The notes: generated by a model not told the origin, from the sequence alone. Counted from the first letter of the stretch, positions 27,261-35,560 are shown. The stretch is 64,000 bases of DNA from Tunicatimonas pelagia (GCF_030506325.1 NZ_CP120683.1:682001-746000); one strand, 5' to 3'. A program made the numbers and translations.

Positions 27261-27665
27261 TCACCTTTTCACAAAGCGCAGCACCTTTTGCAGACCATCC
27301 TGTTGTAACGTAAGAAAATAGATACCGGGTTGGCATTCAGGGATGCTGTAACTGTTTTCGCCCAGCAGTACCGTACGGCGATCAATCTCCAGCCCAATAA
27401 TATTATGAAGAGTAGCGGTAGCCATCTGCCAACGGTCGTCGGTAATTTCTAGCGTAAACGCTCCCTCGTTGGGGTTAGGATATAACCGCACTACTGGCTT
27501 ATCCGGTTCTTGCTGAGTGCTCGGCACACGGGAAATAGAAAGTGAAGCCGTATAAACACTATTTTGAGGAGATGTAGTTGCTTCTACTCCGTATATTTGA
27601 TTAGCTCTTCCGCAGAAAGGCAGAACAATCATTGTTATTAGTAAGTATAGGTAAATTTTATTCAT
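27261..27665 (-). CDS. Short T9SS type A protein, internal-deletion paralogue
   Basis: A 134-residue protein: a signal peptide (residues 1 to about 21), about 30 residues aligning with the first strand of its 371-residue neighbour (NQIYGVEATTSPQNSVYTAS against THKYGAQITATVKSCQANIY), and then a type A sorting domain nearly identical to the neighbour's (TATLHNIIGLEIDRRTVLLG, NSYSIPECQPGIYFLTLQQD). The domain in between, about 230 residues, is missing. It can still be exported, but what it would carry is unclear. It is either a decayed copy or a minimal cargo. Confidence 0.75.
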   Translation of the reverse strand: MNKIYLYLLITMIVLPFCGRANQIYGVEATTSPQNSVYTASLSISRVPSTQQEPDKPVVRLYPNPNEGAFTLEITDDRWQMATATLHNIIGLEIDRRTVLLGENSYSIPECQPGIYFLTLQQDGLQKVLRFVKR

Positions 27666-27793
27666 AGTTCTTTGCGTAGTTTTCTCACTGATGTTACTTT
27701 CTCTTCATTATCTTAGACCCCAAAACTAACCAGAAGGTTGAAACGCGTTTGTTAAAAATTTATAAAATTTCTATCACAACCCACCTATCTATC

Positions 27794-30262
27794 ATGCATA
27801 AGCTTTTTCTACTGAGCCTAGCCCTGTTATTTTCTGCTGCCTCAGCCTTTGCTCAAGATACTATTTCTGAAAAAACCGAAGGAATGGAAAAGTACGACGG
27901 GTACTTTCCGATCTACTGGGATGCCAACGAAGGTAAAATCTATTTGGAGGTTGACAAACTGGACACTGAGTTTCTGTACTACACTACCTTAGCCTCTGGA
28001 GCAGGCTCCAACGATATTGGTCTCGACCGGGGGCGGTTGGGCCGTCCGCAGGTGGTGGAGTTTCGGCGAATTGGAAGCAAAGTACTGCTGGTAGAACCTA
28101 ACCAACGTTATCGAGCCGTATCCGACGATCAGAACGAACAACGAGCCGTGGCCGAGTCTTTTGCCGAATCGGTGATCTACGGTTTTGAGGTAGCTGCCCA
28201 GGAAGATAAGCGCGTGCTGATTGACCTAACCACGTTTGCGCTAAGCGATATTTACGGCATCAGCCAGATGATTAAACGAACCAAGCAGGGCACTTTTAGT
28301 GTAGATGACTCTCGTTCGGCAATCTATTTACCACGTACCAAAAACTTCCCGAAAAATACTGAGATTGAGAGTACACTAACCTTCACTGGAAAAGATGCGG
28401 GAGCGTACCTCCAATCTATTTCGCCCGATAATGGTGCGGTTACCGTTCGCCAGCACCACTCTTTCGTAGAATTGCCCGACGATAATTATAAACCGCGGAC
28501 TTTCGATCCTCGCTCCGGCTATATGTCAGTACAGTACATGGACTACGCCACTCCGGTAGACCAGCCCATCACGCAACGGCTCATTCGTCGGCACCGCCTG
28601 AAGAAGAAAGATCCAACCGCCGAAGTAAGCGAAGCAGTGGAACCCATTGTGTACTACATGGATCCCGGAGCCCCGGAACCAATCCGCTCAGCACTGATGG
28701 ACGGAATGCGCTGGTGGAACCAGGCTTACGAAGCAGCAGGCTACCGTAATGCCTTTCAGGTAGAACTGCTACCGGAAGATGCTGACCCGATGGACATTCG
28801 CTACAATTTAGTGCAGTGGGTACACCGCTCTACCCGGGGCTGGTCCTACGGCGGTAGTATCTACGACCCGCGTACCGGAGAAATCATTAAAGGAAAGGTG
28901 ACGCTCGGCTCGCTGCGGGTTCGTCAGGACTTTCTGATTGCTTCCGGTCTAGTGGCGGAGTACGAAAAAGACGAACCTGTTTCGGACGAGATGATGAAAA
29001 TGTCGTTGCAACGCCTCCGGCAACTGGCTGCTCACGAAGTGGGGCATACGCTAGGCTTGGTTCATAATTACACCGCTTCAGTCAACGAGCGAGCTTCAGT
29101 GATGGACTACCCGCACCCGAAAGTAGATATTGATAACGGCAAACTAAACTTGTCGGATGCGTACGACGACGGTATTGGCGCGTGGGACAAGGTAGCCATC
29201 ACCTATGGCTATCAAGACTTTCCCGAAGGCACAAACGAGGAAGAATCTCTGAATGAAATACTGCAACAATCCATTGACGACGGACTGCTATTTATCTCTG
29301 ACCGCGATGCTCGGGCAGTGAGCGGAGCCCACCCCTACGCCCACCTGTGGGATAACGGAGCGGATGCGGCAGATGAACTGAAGCGCGTAATAGAAGTACG
29401 TCAGATTGCCCTGAAAAACTTATCTGAAAAGAAAATTCCGTTCGGGCAGCCCCTGGCCACGCTGGAAGAAGTACTGGTACCTATGTATCTGTTTCACCGC
29501 TATCAGATAGAAGCTGCCGCCAAATTGGTGGGTGGATTAAACTATACCTATGCTGTGCGCGGCGACGGGCAGGATCCGCTGGAAGTAGTAGACGGACGGA
29601 AGCAACGCGAGGCCATTGATGCCTTATTAGAAACCGTGTCACCTAAGGCTCTGGCGATTCCTGAGAACGTGCTTAACTTGCTCCCACCCTACCCTTTGGG
29701 TTTTTACGAAAACGAGCGTGAGATATTCAAATCGCGCACTGGAATTACATTTGATCCTATTGCTGCCGCCGAATCTGCTGCCAACTTTACGTTGGGCTTA
29801 CTGCTGAACCACGAACGGGCTACCCGTATGATTGACTTTGCCTCCCGCGAAAGTGGTGTTCCTAGTTTTGCCGATTTAACGGATAAACTCATTCAAAAAA
29901 CCTTCGGGGCATCTTACCGAGCCCGCGGTTACGAAGGTGAGCTGCAACGTTTGGTAGAGCGATTGGTGCTTACCCATCTTATTCAGCTAGCCAGCAACGA
30001 AGCAGCCGCCGAACAAGCCCGGGCGATGGCTACGCTTCGGGTAAACGATGTAAAACAACTACTCACTAACCAAAGAAGCGCAGCCGATACTCCCGAACAG
30101 GCGCATCAGGCTTATCTATTACGGCAGATTACCCAGTTTGAAAATAATCCCGAAGATATGTCGCTACCCGACCCACTTAGTCCCCCAGATGGCTCGCCTA
30201 TTGGGCAGGGTGGGCTAGATTATCTGCATCCGGCAGCTTGGTGCCCTCACGGGCATGAGTGA
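27794..30262 (+). CDS. Exported zinc-dependent metalloprotease (DUF5117/DUF4953 type)
   Basis: The start at 27794 (MHKLFLLSLALLFSAASAFA) gives a clear signal peptide; a TTG 45 bases earlier is less likely. The 822-residue product has the Bacteroidota layout: DUF5117/5118-like N-terminal domains (KYDGYFPIYWDANEGKIYLE, EFLYYTTLASGAGSNDIGLD), then a metzincin-like catalytic site LAAHEVGHTLGLVHNYTAS (HExxHxxxxxH) around residue 420, and a long helical C-terminal part. Members are periplasmic or surface proteases of unknown substrate. It is divergent from the T9SS cargo cluster and convergent with the coiled-coil gene after it. Confidence 0.9.
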   Translation: MHKLFLLSLALLFSAASAFAQDTISEKTEGMEKYDGYFPIYWDANEGKIYLEVDKLDTEFLYYTTLASGAGSNDIGLDRGRLGRPQVVEFRRIGSKVLLVEPNQRYRAVSDDQNEQRAVAESFAESVIYGFEVAAQEDKRVLIDLTTFALSDIYGISQMIKRTKQGTFSVDDSRSAIYLPRTKNFPKNTEIESTLTFTGKDAGAYLQSISPDNGAVTVRQHHSFVELPDDNYKPRTFDPRSGYMSVQYMDYATPVDQPITQRLIRRHRLKKKDPTAEVSEAVEPIVYYMDPGAPEPIRSALMDGMRWWNQAYEAAGYRNAFQVELLPEDADPMDIRYNLVQWVHRSTRGWSYGGSIYDPRTGEIIKGKVTLGSLRVRQDFLIASGLVAEYEKDEPVSDEMMKMSLQRLRQLAAHEVGHTLGLVHNYTASVNERASVMDYPHPKVDIDNGKLNLSDAYDDGIGAWDKVAITYGYQDFPEGTNEEESLNEILQQSIDDGLLFISDRDARAVSGAHPYAHLWDNGADAADELKRVIEVRQIALKNLSEKKIPFGQPLATLEEVLVPMYLFHRYQIEAAAKLVGGLNYTYAVRGDGQDPLEVVDGRKQREAIDALLETVSPKALAIPENVLNLLPPYPLGFYENEREIFKSRTGITFDPIAAAESAANFTLGLLLNHERATRMIDFASRESGVPSFADLTDKLIQKTFGASYRARGYEGELQRLVERLVLTHLIQLASNEAAAEQARAMATLRVNDVKQLLTNQRSAADTPEQAHQAYLLRQITQFENNPEDMSLPDPLSPPDGSPIGQGGLDYLHPAAWCPHGHE

Positions 30263-30272
30263 AGGTATAATT

Positions 30273-30899
30273 CTAAGAAGGCACCACAATATCTAGTGCT
30301 TCTAGCTGCTGCGGATGTTCGCGCAGTGCCACTTTGGCAATGGTAAAGAAGATTTTCATCCAGTCTTTTAGCTCGGCCATAGCGGCCTGACGGGTTTGCG
30401 TAAGCGTTTGTACCTGGGCTTGTGCCTTACGTTGCAGGGCTACCAAATCCTTCACTTGCTGCACCAACGAAGCCGAATCAGTTAGTTCCTGCTGGGAGAC
30501 GTGGTACTTTTCCATGAGAGCTACGGGTATGTTGGCGTAGAATTGTTGGGTTTGAGCCAGCAAATCGGGAACCGTTTTTTGCCGGGCTTGGGTGAGCGAT
30601 AGCGTATCAGTATAGTCTGCTTCGCGCTTATAGGCCAGCCGAGCCGTATCCAAATGCGTTTGAAAGGTATCTATTAGCTGCTGACGAGTGGCTTGCAGGC
30701 TTTGTACTGTCGTTTTGGCTTCCTGATTAGCCAGTTGCTGCTGCTGATTCAGTTGCTCTACATCATTATACAGCTTTAGCCCTTCGCGCAGCTTTTTATC
30801 ATTGTAGCCGTACTCTTTCAACAGAGATAGTAGTTCGGGCGAGCTAGCGGCGTTGGTTAACGCTACATATACTTGTTTTAGAAAGTCGTTCTGCTTCAT
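30273..30899 (-). CDS. Coiled-coil protein of unknown function
   Basis: The ATG at 30899 (MKQNDFLKQVYVALTN) is taken as start; the frame stays open 228 bases upstream, but that stretch reads as non-coding. The 208-residue product is almost entirely helical, Gln-rich and coiled-coil-like (NDVEQLNQQQQLANQEAK; LVALQRKAQAQVQTLTQTRQ). It starts with a short globular segment LLSLLKEYGYNDKKLREGL. There is no signal peptide or membrane segment. I do not recognise the family. It is convergent with the metalloprotease gene, 10 bases away. Confidence 0.6.
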   Translation of the reverse strand: MKQNDFLKQVYVALTNAASSPELLSLLKEYGYNDKKLREGLKLYNDVEQLNQQQQLANQEAKTTVQSLQATRQQLIDTFQTHLDTARLAYKREADYTDTLSLTQARQKTVPDLLAQTQQFYANIPVALMEKYHVSQQELTDSASLVQQVKDLVALQRKAQAQVQTLTQTRQAAMAELKDWMKIFFTIAKVALREHPQQLEALDIVVPS

Positions 30900-31094
30900 A
30901 ATGCTACTAATATTGGTACAGACTATAAAGTTAACTAGGTCAGCCCCACTACCATAGCCAATATAGTAGCAAGCATTACCTAAGTAATACAAAGCTAAAT
31001 TTTCGCCGTAATCTGACCATACTACGGATTTAAGAGCCCCTTTAGCCTTTAAGCGGTTACCGCTGGCAAGTAAGAAGACCCACTGTTTTATCAT

Positions 31095-31258
31095 CTTCCG
31101 TCGGGAGATGACCATATTGACTTTCACACCACCGAATACCAGCGGGAGATGGGCATTCTAACCTTGAGACTACCTAATACCGCCGGGAGATGAGTGTTTT
31201 GATTTTGAAATAGTTAAATACCGTTGGGAGGTGCGTATTTCCGGTTTGATACGTAAGA
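31095..31258. repeat. Four-copy tandem array with exact 41-base period
   Basis: Units start at 31095, 31136, 31177 and 31218. Positions 1 to about 22 of each unit are conserved (consensus ATACCGNCGGGAGATGNGYAT), and the core CGGGAGATG begins at 31102, 31143 and 31184, with TGGGAGGTG at 31225. The remaining 19 bases of each unit differ. The first unit is the most divergent at its left end. The period is not a multiple of three and no reading frame uses it. Confidence 0.8.
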
Positions 31259-31288
31259 GTTCTGCCAGAAAGCGTACTTCCCACCGGA
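31221..31288. repeat. Inverted repeat formed by the last array unit and an inverted copy
   Basis: CCGTTGGGAGGTGCGT (31221-31236) can pair, with two or three wobble pairs and one mismatch, with GCGTACTTCCCACCGG (31272-31287). The loop is about 35 bases. The right arm is thus a fifth, inverted copy of the array consensus. Confidence 0.6.
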
Positions 31289-31581
31289 GGCATCGCTAAA
31301 TATCCAAAGGAGTATAACAAACATCAATAAAACGTTTAATGCTACGGCTATTTTTTATATTCTTAGCGCTAAATAGTATCTTACACCAGTGTTAGTGTGT
31401 TTATTGCCTTTAACTACCTGAACAGAGCGTAACCTGCTTCTAAATGAGTAATTAGCCCGAAAGGTACCTGCACTATTCACATTTTATCCATCAAATACAG
31501 CCGAGAGATATATAGCAAATAAACGCACCAGTGCGTATGTACGGTTGTTGTGCACCATAGAAAACAAACTTTTGTGCCTAA

Positions 31582-32499
31582 ATGAAACATTTCTCAACTT
31601 TAAAGGAATATTGCCACGGAATAAATATCTCGCCACCTAAATGGGCGGAATTTGACATACGCAGTTTTGAGGAAAATATGCAAACTGTAAACCAACAGAT
31701 GCCAAAATTTAAGCACGAATTTTATGTTATTGCGGTTAAAATTAATGGTGGCGGCTTTGCAAGCACGGGCAATTATTCCACAAAAGACTTGAAAGCTACC
31801 GTATTTTTCAATTCGCCCTACCAAATCCTATCTTGGGATATCGTACCAGACTGGAAAGGTTACTACATTATTTTTTCGGATGGTTTTTTTCGAAGGACAC
31901 GAACATCAAAACGTATTACAGAAGCCTATCCTTACTTGTTAATAGACAATACTATTCCAATGAAAGTTTCAGCACAAGAAGCTAAATTCTATGCGAAGCT
32001 ATTCTCGGATATGTATTTTGAGTTTCAGCTCAATGAAAGTGACAGTAAAGATATTATTGCTAACTACCTTGAAATCCTACTGCGAAAAGTTGGCAGACTT
32101 TATAAGCAAACAGCAACAGATTTTCCCATAACGCAAAACGAGAGAAAAAGGGATTTAGAGGTTGTGAGCCGTTTCAAAACCTTATTGGATGTTAGTTTTC
32201 AGCCCAACAAGGAATATAACGAAGAATTATATCCACATCAGGTTCAATTTTATGCAATTAAATTAAACTTGCATCCCAATCATTTTAATGCCATTGTAAA
32301 GAGGATAACAGAAAAATCAGCTTCCGGCCATATTTACTCGCACATCCTTTCTCTTGCCAAATCCCGCTTAAAAAATACGAATGAAAGCATCAAGGAAATA
32401 GCTTTTGGTCTATACTACAATTATCCGAACCATTTTGCCAGTTTCTTCAAAGGACAAACAAAAATGACACCTTCCCAATACAGAAAATCGCTCAAATAG
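31582..32499 (+). CDS. AraC-family transcriptional regulator
   Basis: A 305-residue protein. Residues about 1-190 form a cupin-like ligand domain (FYVIAVKINGGGFASTGNYS, FNSPYQILSWDIVPDWKGYY). Residues about 200-304 carry the AraC DNA-binding domain with two helix-turn-helix units (FYAIKLNLHPNHFNAIVKRI and SIKEIAFGLYYNYPNHFASF, then KGQTKMTPSQYRK). It is followed after 121 bases by the exported hydrolase, which it may regulate. Base composition is visibly AT-richer than the flanking genes, with codons ending in A or T, suggesting import. Confidence 0.9.
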   Translation: MKHFSTLKEYCHGINISPPKWAEFDIRSFEENMQTVNQQMPKFKHEFYVIAVKINGGGFASTGNYSTKDLKATVFFNSPYQILSWDIVPDWKGYYIIFSDGFFRRTRTSKRITEAYPYLLIDNTIPMKVSAQEAKFYAKLFSDMYFEFQLNESDSKDIIANYLEILLRKVGRLYKQTATDFPITQNERKRDLEVVSRFKTLLDVSFQPNKEYNEELYPHQVQFYAIKLNLHPNHFNAIVKRITEKSASGHIYSHILSLAKSRLKNTNESIKEIAFGLYYNYPNHFASFFKGQTKMTPSQYRKSLK

Positions 32500-32585
32500 A
32501 TGTGTTAAGAGTTATTTTTTGAGTATTCTTTCAATTCTTTACTTTCTACTTTGAATTCTGTAGTTCAACAACCTAATTCTCATTC

Positions 32586-32593
32586 TACATTTG
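32586..32593 (+). promoter_or_regulatory. -7 box upstream of the hydrolase gene
   Basis: TACATTTG at 32586-32593 fits the Bacteroidota -7 consensus TAnnTTTG and lies 27 bases before the chosen start codon. No good TTTG -33 box is found at 17-23 bases upstream, so this may need an activator such as the adjacent AraC protein. Confidence 0.4.
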
Positions 32594-32620
32594 TACTATC
32601 AAACAAAAAATCAAATATAT

Positions 32621-34531
32621 ATGAAGCAGATAGCAGTAGCAGTAGCAATAGCTTTAAGCTTGATTGCCTGTAAAAACGAGACAAAAACGAATGACAAAAA
32701 AAATGATTTAGCAGTGGAAACAATAGTAGAAAAAACATCAAAAGAACAAAAAGAGATTCAGCAACTAATCACCTCATTCTTTAACAACGTGGATGAGCGA
32801 AATTGGAACGAAGTAGCTGCAAAAATGAGCGATTCAGTATATACAGATTATACCGCATTGGGTGGCGATGCTGGCTTTAAAACCCCAAATGAGATTTTGA
32901 CAGGATGGAAAGCGATACTTCCCGGATTTGAACGTACGATACACCAAACTCACAATGAAGCAATATGGGTAGCAGGTAACCGTGCTTCGGCAACTTTGGA
33001 TGCCATTGCAACGCATTATCTTAAGGGAGATTTTTGGACCGTATTTGTCGGATATGATACCGAATACATTAAGGAAAACGGTTCTTGGAAACTGGCAAGA
33101 ATTGATTTAAGCCTTTATAATCAGGCAGGAAACAATGAATTATCTTCAAAGGCAATTGAAAACGTCAAAAATGGGAATATCCCACCCCTTGTAAAAGCCA
33201 ATAATACAGAATCCATTGAAACCTTTTTTAGCTCATTGGAAAATAAAAATTTGAAAGGTGTCCTTTCCACATTAGAAGATAATATAATTCAAGAAATGCC
33301 ATTTGCACCTAACAATTTTCCTAAATCTCTAAATGGAATTGAAGCTATGCGAACACAATATACTGGTGTAATGGATTATACCCAAAGTTATGAAAGAGAG
33401 TATTTTGGCACACCTAACCCAAATGTAATTTTAGTGAAGTATAATGGAACAATTACCACAGGCGAAGGGAAACCGTACAACAACTATTATGTAGGCATTT
33501 ATGAACTCTCTAATAATAATAAAATTCAAAAATTTGTCGAGCAGTTCAATCCTAATATTCTCTTAAATGGTTGGCCAGGTTTACAACCTGAAACTTATTC
33601 GGTACATAAGGCTGGAGCAAAAACCAATAGCGGAGTGAAATTAGAAAAAGTGAATTTTAATTCTAATGGGGTAAGTCTTGCTGGTCATTTATTCTTACCG
33701 CCTAATTTTGACAGTACCAAAAAATATCCAACGGCAATAGTAACTGGAAGTTGGACAAGTGTAAAAGAGCAAATGCCTGATGAATATGCAAGTTTAATGG
33801 CAAAAAATGGTTTTATTACCTTAACATTTGATTTTACAGGATTTGGAGAAAGTGAAGGACAGCCTAGACAAGTGGAAGACTACAATTTAAAAATAGCTGA
33901 CATAAAAGCAGCAGTCGACTATCTTTCACACCATCAAAATGTAGACACCGAACAGATTTCAGGATTGGGTGTTTGTGCAAGCTCAGGTTATATGGCGCAC
34001 GCAACTGCACAAGATAAGCGAATTAAAAAATTAATCCTTATTGCGCCTTGGTTACACAATCCAGCAATTGCAAAAAGTATTTACGATATGCGTCCAAATG
34101 GAACTGATGGATTGCTTAATGCTGCAAAAAAAGCTAAAGAAAAATATGCCGAAACTGGCGAAATGGATTACGTACTTGCAGCAAGTGAACTTGACCCTTT
34201 GAGTGCAATGTACGTCCCTGAAAATGCTTTTGACTATTACCTTGACCCTGCCAAAGCAGCTGGAGCAAAGTATGACAATAGATTTGCGGTCAGCAGTTGG
34301 GAGCCTTGGTTGACTTTTAATGGAATTTCAGCAGGAAAAGAAATTTCACAACCTGTCTTTATTGTACACAGCGAAAGTGGTGCTGTTCCACAAGGAACTA
34401 AAGACTTCTATACTTATTTAAAGGGTCAAAAGGACATTGTCTGGCTAAATGAGTATAACCAACAGCAATTATACTTTGAAGCGGATGCGGTAAACGCTGC
34501 GATGAGCCAAGTAGTCTATTATCTAAAATAA
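32621..34531 (+). CDS. Lipoprotein alpha/beta hydrolase with two N-terminal NTF2-like domains
   Basis: The start at 32621 (MKQIAVAVAIALSLIACKN) gives a lipoprotein signal with Cys in SLIAC; a TTG 30 bases earlier is less likely. Residues about 40-165 and 190-310 look like two SnoaL/NTF2-like domains (LITSFFNNVDERNWNEVAA and FSSLENKNLKGVLSTLED). Residues about 330-636 form an alpha/beta hydrolase similar to the YcjY/dienelactone-hydrolase group, with the oxyanion region FDFTGFGESEGQPR and a nucleophile elbow GLGVCASSGYMAH in which Cys takes the usual Ser position. It is cassette cargo; the substrate is unknown. Confidence 0.85.
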   Translation: MKQIAVAVAIALSLIACKNETKTNDKKNDLAVETIVEKTSKEQKEIQQLITSFFNNVDERNWNEVAAKMSDSVYTDYTALGGDAGFKTPNEILTGWKAILPGFERTIHQTHNEAIWVAGNRASATLDAIATHYLKGDFWTVFVGYDTEYIKENGSWKLARIDLSLYNQAGNNELSSKAIENVKNGNIPPLVKANNTESIETFFSSLENKNLKGVLSTLEDNIIQEMPFAPNNFPKSLNGIEAMRTQYTGVMDYTQSYEREYFGTPNPNVILVKYNGTITTGEGKPYNNYYVGIYELSNNNKIQKFVEQFNPNILLNGWPGLQPETYSVHKAGAKTNSGVKLEKVNFNSNGVSLAGHLFLPPNFDSTKKYPTAIVTGSWTSVKEQMPDEYASLMAKNGFITLTFDFTGFGESEGQPRQVEDYNLKIADIKAAVDYLSHHQNVDTEQISGLGVCASSGYMAHATAQDKRIKKLILIAPWLHNPAIAKSIYDMRPNGTDGLLNAAKKAKEKYAETGEMDYVLAASELDPLSAMYVPENAFDYYLDPAKAAGAKYDNRFAVSSWEPWLTFNGISAGKEISQPVFIVHSESGAVPQGTKDFYTYLKGQKDIVWLNEYNQQQLYFEADAVNAAMSQVVYYLK

Positions 34532-34552
34532 AATCAGTCGGAAAACTACGGT

Positions 34553-34683
34553 GCACAACAAGGTGTATAAGCAATAGCGGTTTGAGTGTAAACTCGAACC
34601 GTTTTTCGTTTAAATAGAGTATATTACTATCTGAAATGTAGTTGCTTAAATTCCGCTACTGCTCATACACAATACCGTTGGGC
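34553..34683 (+). other. attC-like recombination site
   Basis: The order is GCACAAC (R'', 34553-34559), TGTATAAGCAATAGCGG (34564-34580), a central loop of about 70 bases with its own small hairpin (GAGT, 34584-34587, with ACTC), CCGCTACTGCTCATACA (34653-34669), and GTTGGGC (R', 34677-34683). The two 17-base arms pair at 15 positions; the two others are A/G differences that become wobble pairs on one strand. Length (about 131), the order R''-L''-L'-R' and the unpaired spacer match integron attC sites. Bacteroidota sequences of this general kind exist, but I cannot confirm an integrase. Confidence 0.6.
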
Positions 34684-34700
34684 ATCATTAAATAAGAACA

Positions 34701-35040
34701 ATGAAAGATGGCCTAATTATTCTAATTGCTCTTTCGTTACTATCGTGTAGTAAACAGCCCCTTTCCAGATAATGAAATCTTGATTGAGATCAATCAAAAC
34801 AATGAAATCAGAATTGAAGGAGAATTGATATTTATAGACAATTTATATAAAGAGTTGGCGAGTCAAATTGAAGAAATGGAAACGGGTGACATACCACGAG
34901 AAAAAATAATTACAAAGTTGATAGTGGGTGAAAATGCAAAAATGGGAGTTGTATCAACCTTGCAACAAACAATGCGGAAACTTAATTTGCGAAAAATAGA
35001 ATACACACCCAGGAAGAATGCCGATACTATTAACTCTTGA
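34701..35040 (+). pseudogene. Frameshifted ExbD-like periplasmic domain with lipoprotein signal
   Basis: ATG at 34701 opens a lipoprotein signal (MKDGLIILIALSLLSCSKQP) that stops at 34772. The frame one base later (open from 34726 to 35040) continues with an ExbD/TolR-type periplasmic domain: ILIEINQNNEIRIEGELI, then ENAKMGVVSTLQQTMRKL and a final IRKIEY-like strand. Removing one C from the CCCC run near 34761 would join the two. So it is either a real +1 frameshift mutation or a sequencing error. The normal ExbD membrane helix is replaced by a lipid anchor. It is the first gene after the attC-like site, as in a second cassette. Confidence 0.6.
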
Positions 35041-35227
35041 CATTTAAAAAGAATACCCCATGCTGGCGCAGCATAATGAGAATATAATAGCAGCGATAAT
35101 ATCTTGCATTGTTGCTAAATTAGCTGACAATTACCAATAACCTTTCAGTAATTCAAGGATTAATCAGTTTGACAGAAAGAGATGATCATATTTATATGCA
35201 TTTGATTGAGAGTGCCCCATTTAACAA
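35041..35227. other. Gap with small hairpin
   Basis: Contains the perfect hairpin ATGCTG-GCG-CAGCAT near 35060. No attC-like arms complementary to GTTGGGC were found, so the end of a second cassette could not be located. Nothing else is recognised. Confidence 0.35.
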
Positions 35228-35440
35228 GTGCTTGAAGAACAAATAACTACGAAGCAAGTACGTGAACTAGAAGACATTGATTTTTACGTTGACCTACGAC
35301 CTTTAACTGTGGAGGAAAAGGACAGAATTAGCGAGTATATAATGAAAGATAAAAAAGAAAGAAATAAGCGCTTAACAAAGATTGAAAGCAAGCGGGTAAA
35401 AAATGTAAAGAAGGAACGTAAAACCCAACAATCAACTTAG
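35228..35440 (+). CDS. Small Lys/Glu-rich protein, unknown
   Basis: A 70-residue reading frame with a GTG start. The first half, QVRELEDIDFYVDLRPLTVE, looks like a folded helical segment; the second half is a charged helix rich in Lys and Glu (KDRISEYIMKDKKERNKRL). No family is recognised. It stands alone in the accessory island, and an imperfect hairpin (ACCTACT-TTTG-AGTAGGT) follows at about 35470. Coding is plausible, not certain. Confidence 0.4.
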   Translation: MLEEQITTKQVRELEDIDFYVDLRPLTVEEKDRISEYIMKDKKERNKRLTKIESKRVKNVKKERKTQQST

Positions 35441-35528
35441 CGAGTAGTGAAAACATATGTCTCTAAATACCCACCTACTTTTGAGTAGGTCGCAGCTCTC
35501 ACTTATAGAACCTTTCAGCTTTATTTTA

Positions 35529-35556
35529 TTGTTCGTTCGGCAAATTTGTATCTTTG
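35529..35556 (+). promoter_or_regulatory. Bacteroidota-type promoter of the Rpn gene
   Basis: TTG (35529-35531) and TATCTTTG (35549-35556) are 17 bases apart, matching -33/-7 TAnnTTTG. The predicted transcript would start at about the ATG (35561), so the mRNA would be leaderless or nearly so. Confidence 0.5.
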
Positions 35557-35560
35557 TTAA

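Larger units (their letters stand above)
30900..31546. other. Gene-free stretch left of the cassette
   Basis: About 650 bases without a convincing gene. It holds the 41-bp-period repeat array (31095-31258), an inverted relative of the repeat at about 31270-31291, one isolated degenerate copy at 31495-31510 and a tight palindrome ACGCAC-CA-GTGCGT (31523-31536) just before the cassette boundary. I see no tRNA and no clear terminator. Confidence 0.5.
31547..34683 (+). mobile_element. Integron-cassette-like unit carrying an AraC regulator and a lipoprotein hydrolase
   Basis: The unit starts at GTTGTGC (31547-31553) and ends at GTTGGGC (34677-34683), the latter a perfect GTTRRRY. The AraC start codon lies only 29 bases after the left core. 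At the right end, GCACAAC (34553-34559) opens a palindromic site of about 130 bases. GCACAAC is the exact complement of GTTGTGC at the unit's own left end, and the match extends to 10 bases (GTTGTGCACC against GGTGCACAAC). This is the rule for integron cassettes, where the R'' end of attC pairs with the TTRRRY start of the same cassette. The contents are visibly AT-richer than the flanks. No integrase gene is in the window. Confidence 0.6.

Noticed and set aside
30900-31127. N-terminal extension of the coiled-coil gene
   Set aside because: The frame is open, but the translation lacks any fold-like pattern, and the ATG at 30899 fits the start of the helical protein.
31095-31258. CRISPR-like reading of the 41-base array
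   Set aside because: Conserved parts are only about 22 bases and imperfect, variable parts about 19, both shorter than in known CRISPR arrays; only four units, with no cas genes in the window.
31547-31560. A second complete attC site on the left side of the cassette
   Set aside because: Only the core GTTGTGC and a small palindrome are present; no paired arms could be found in the 250 bases upstream.
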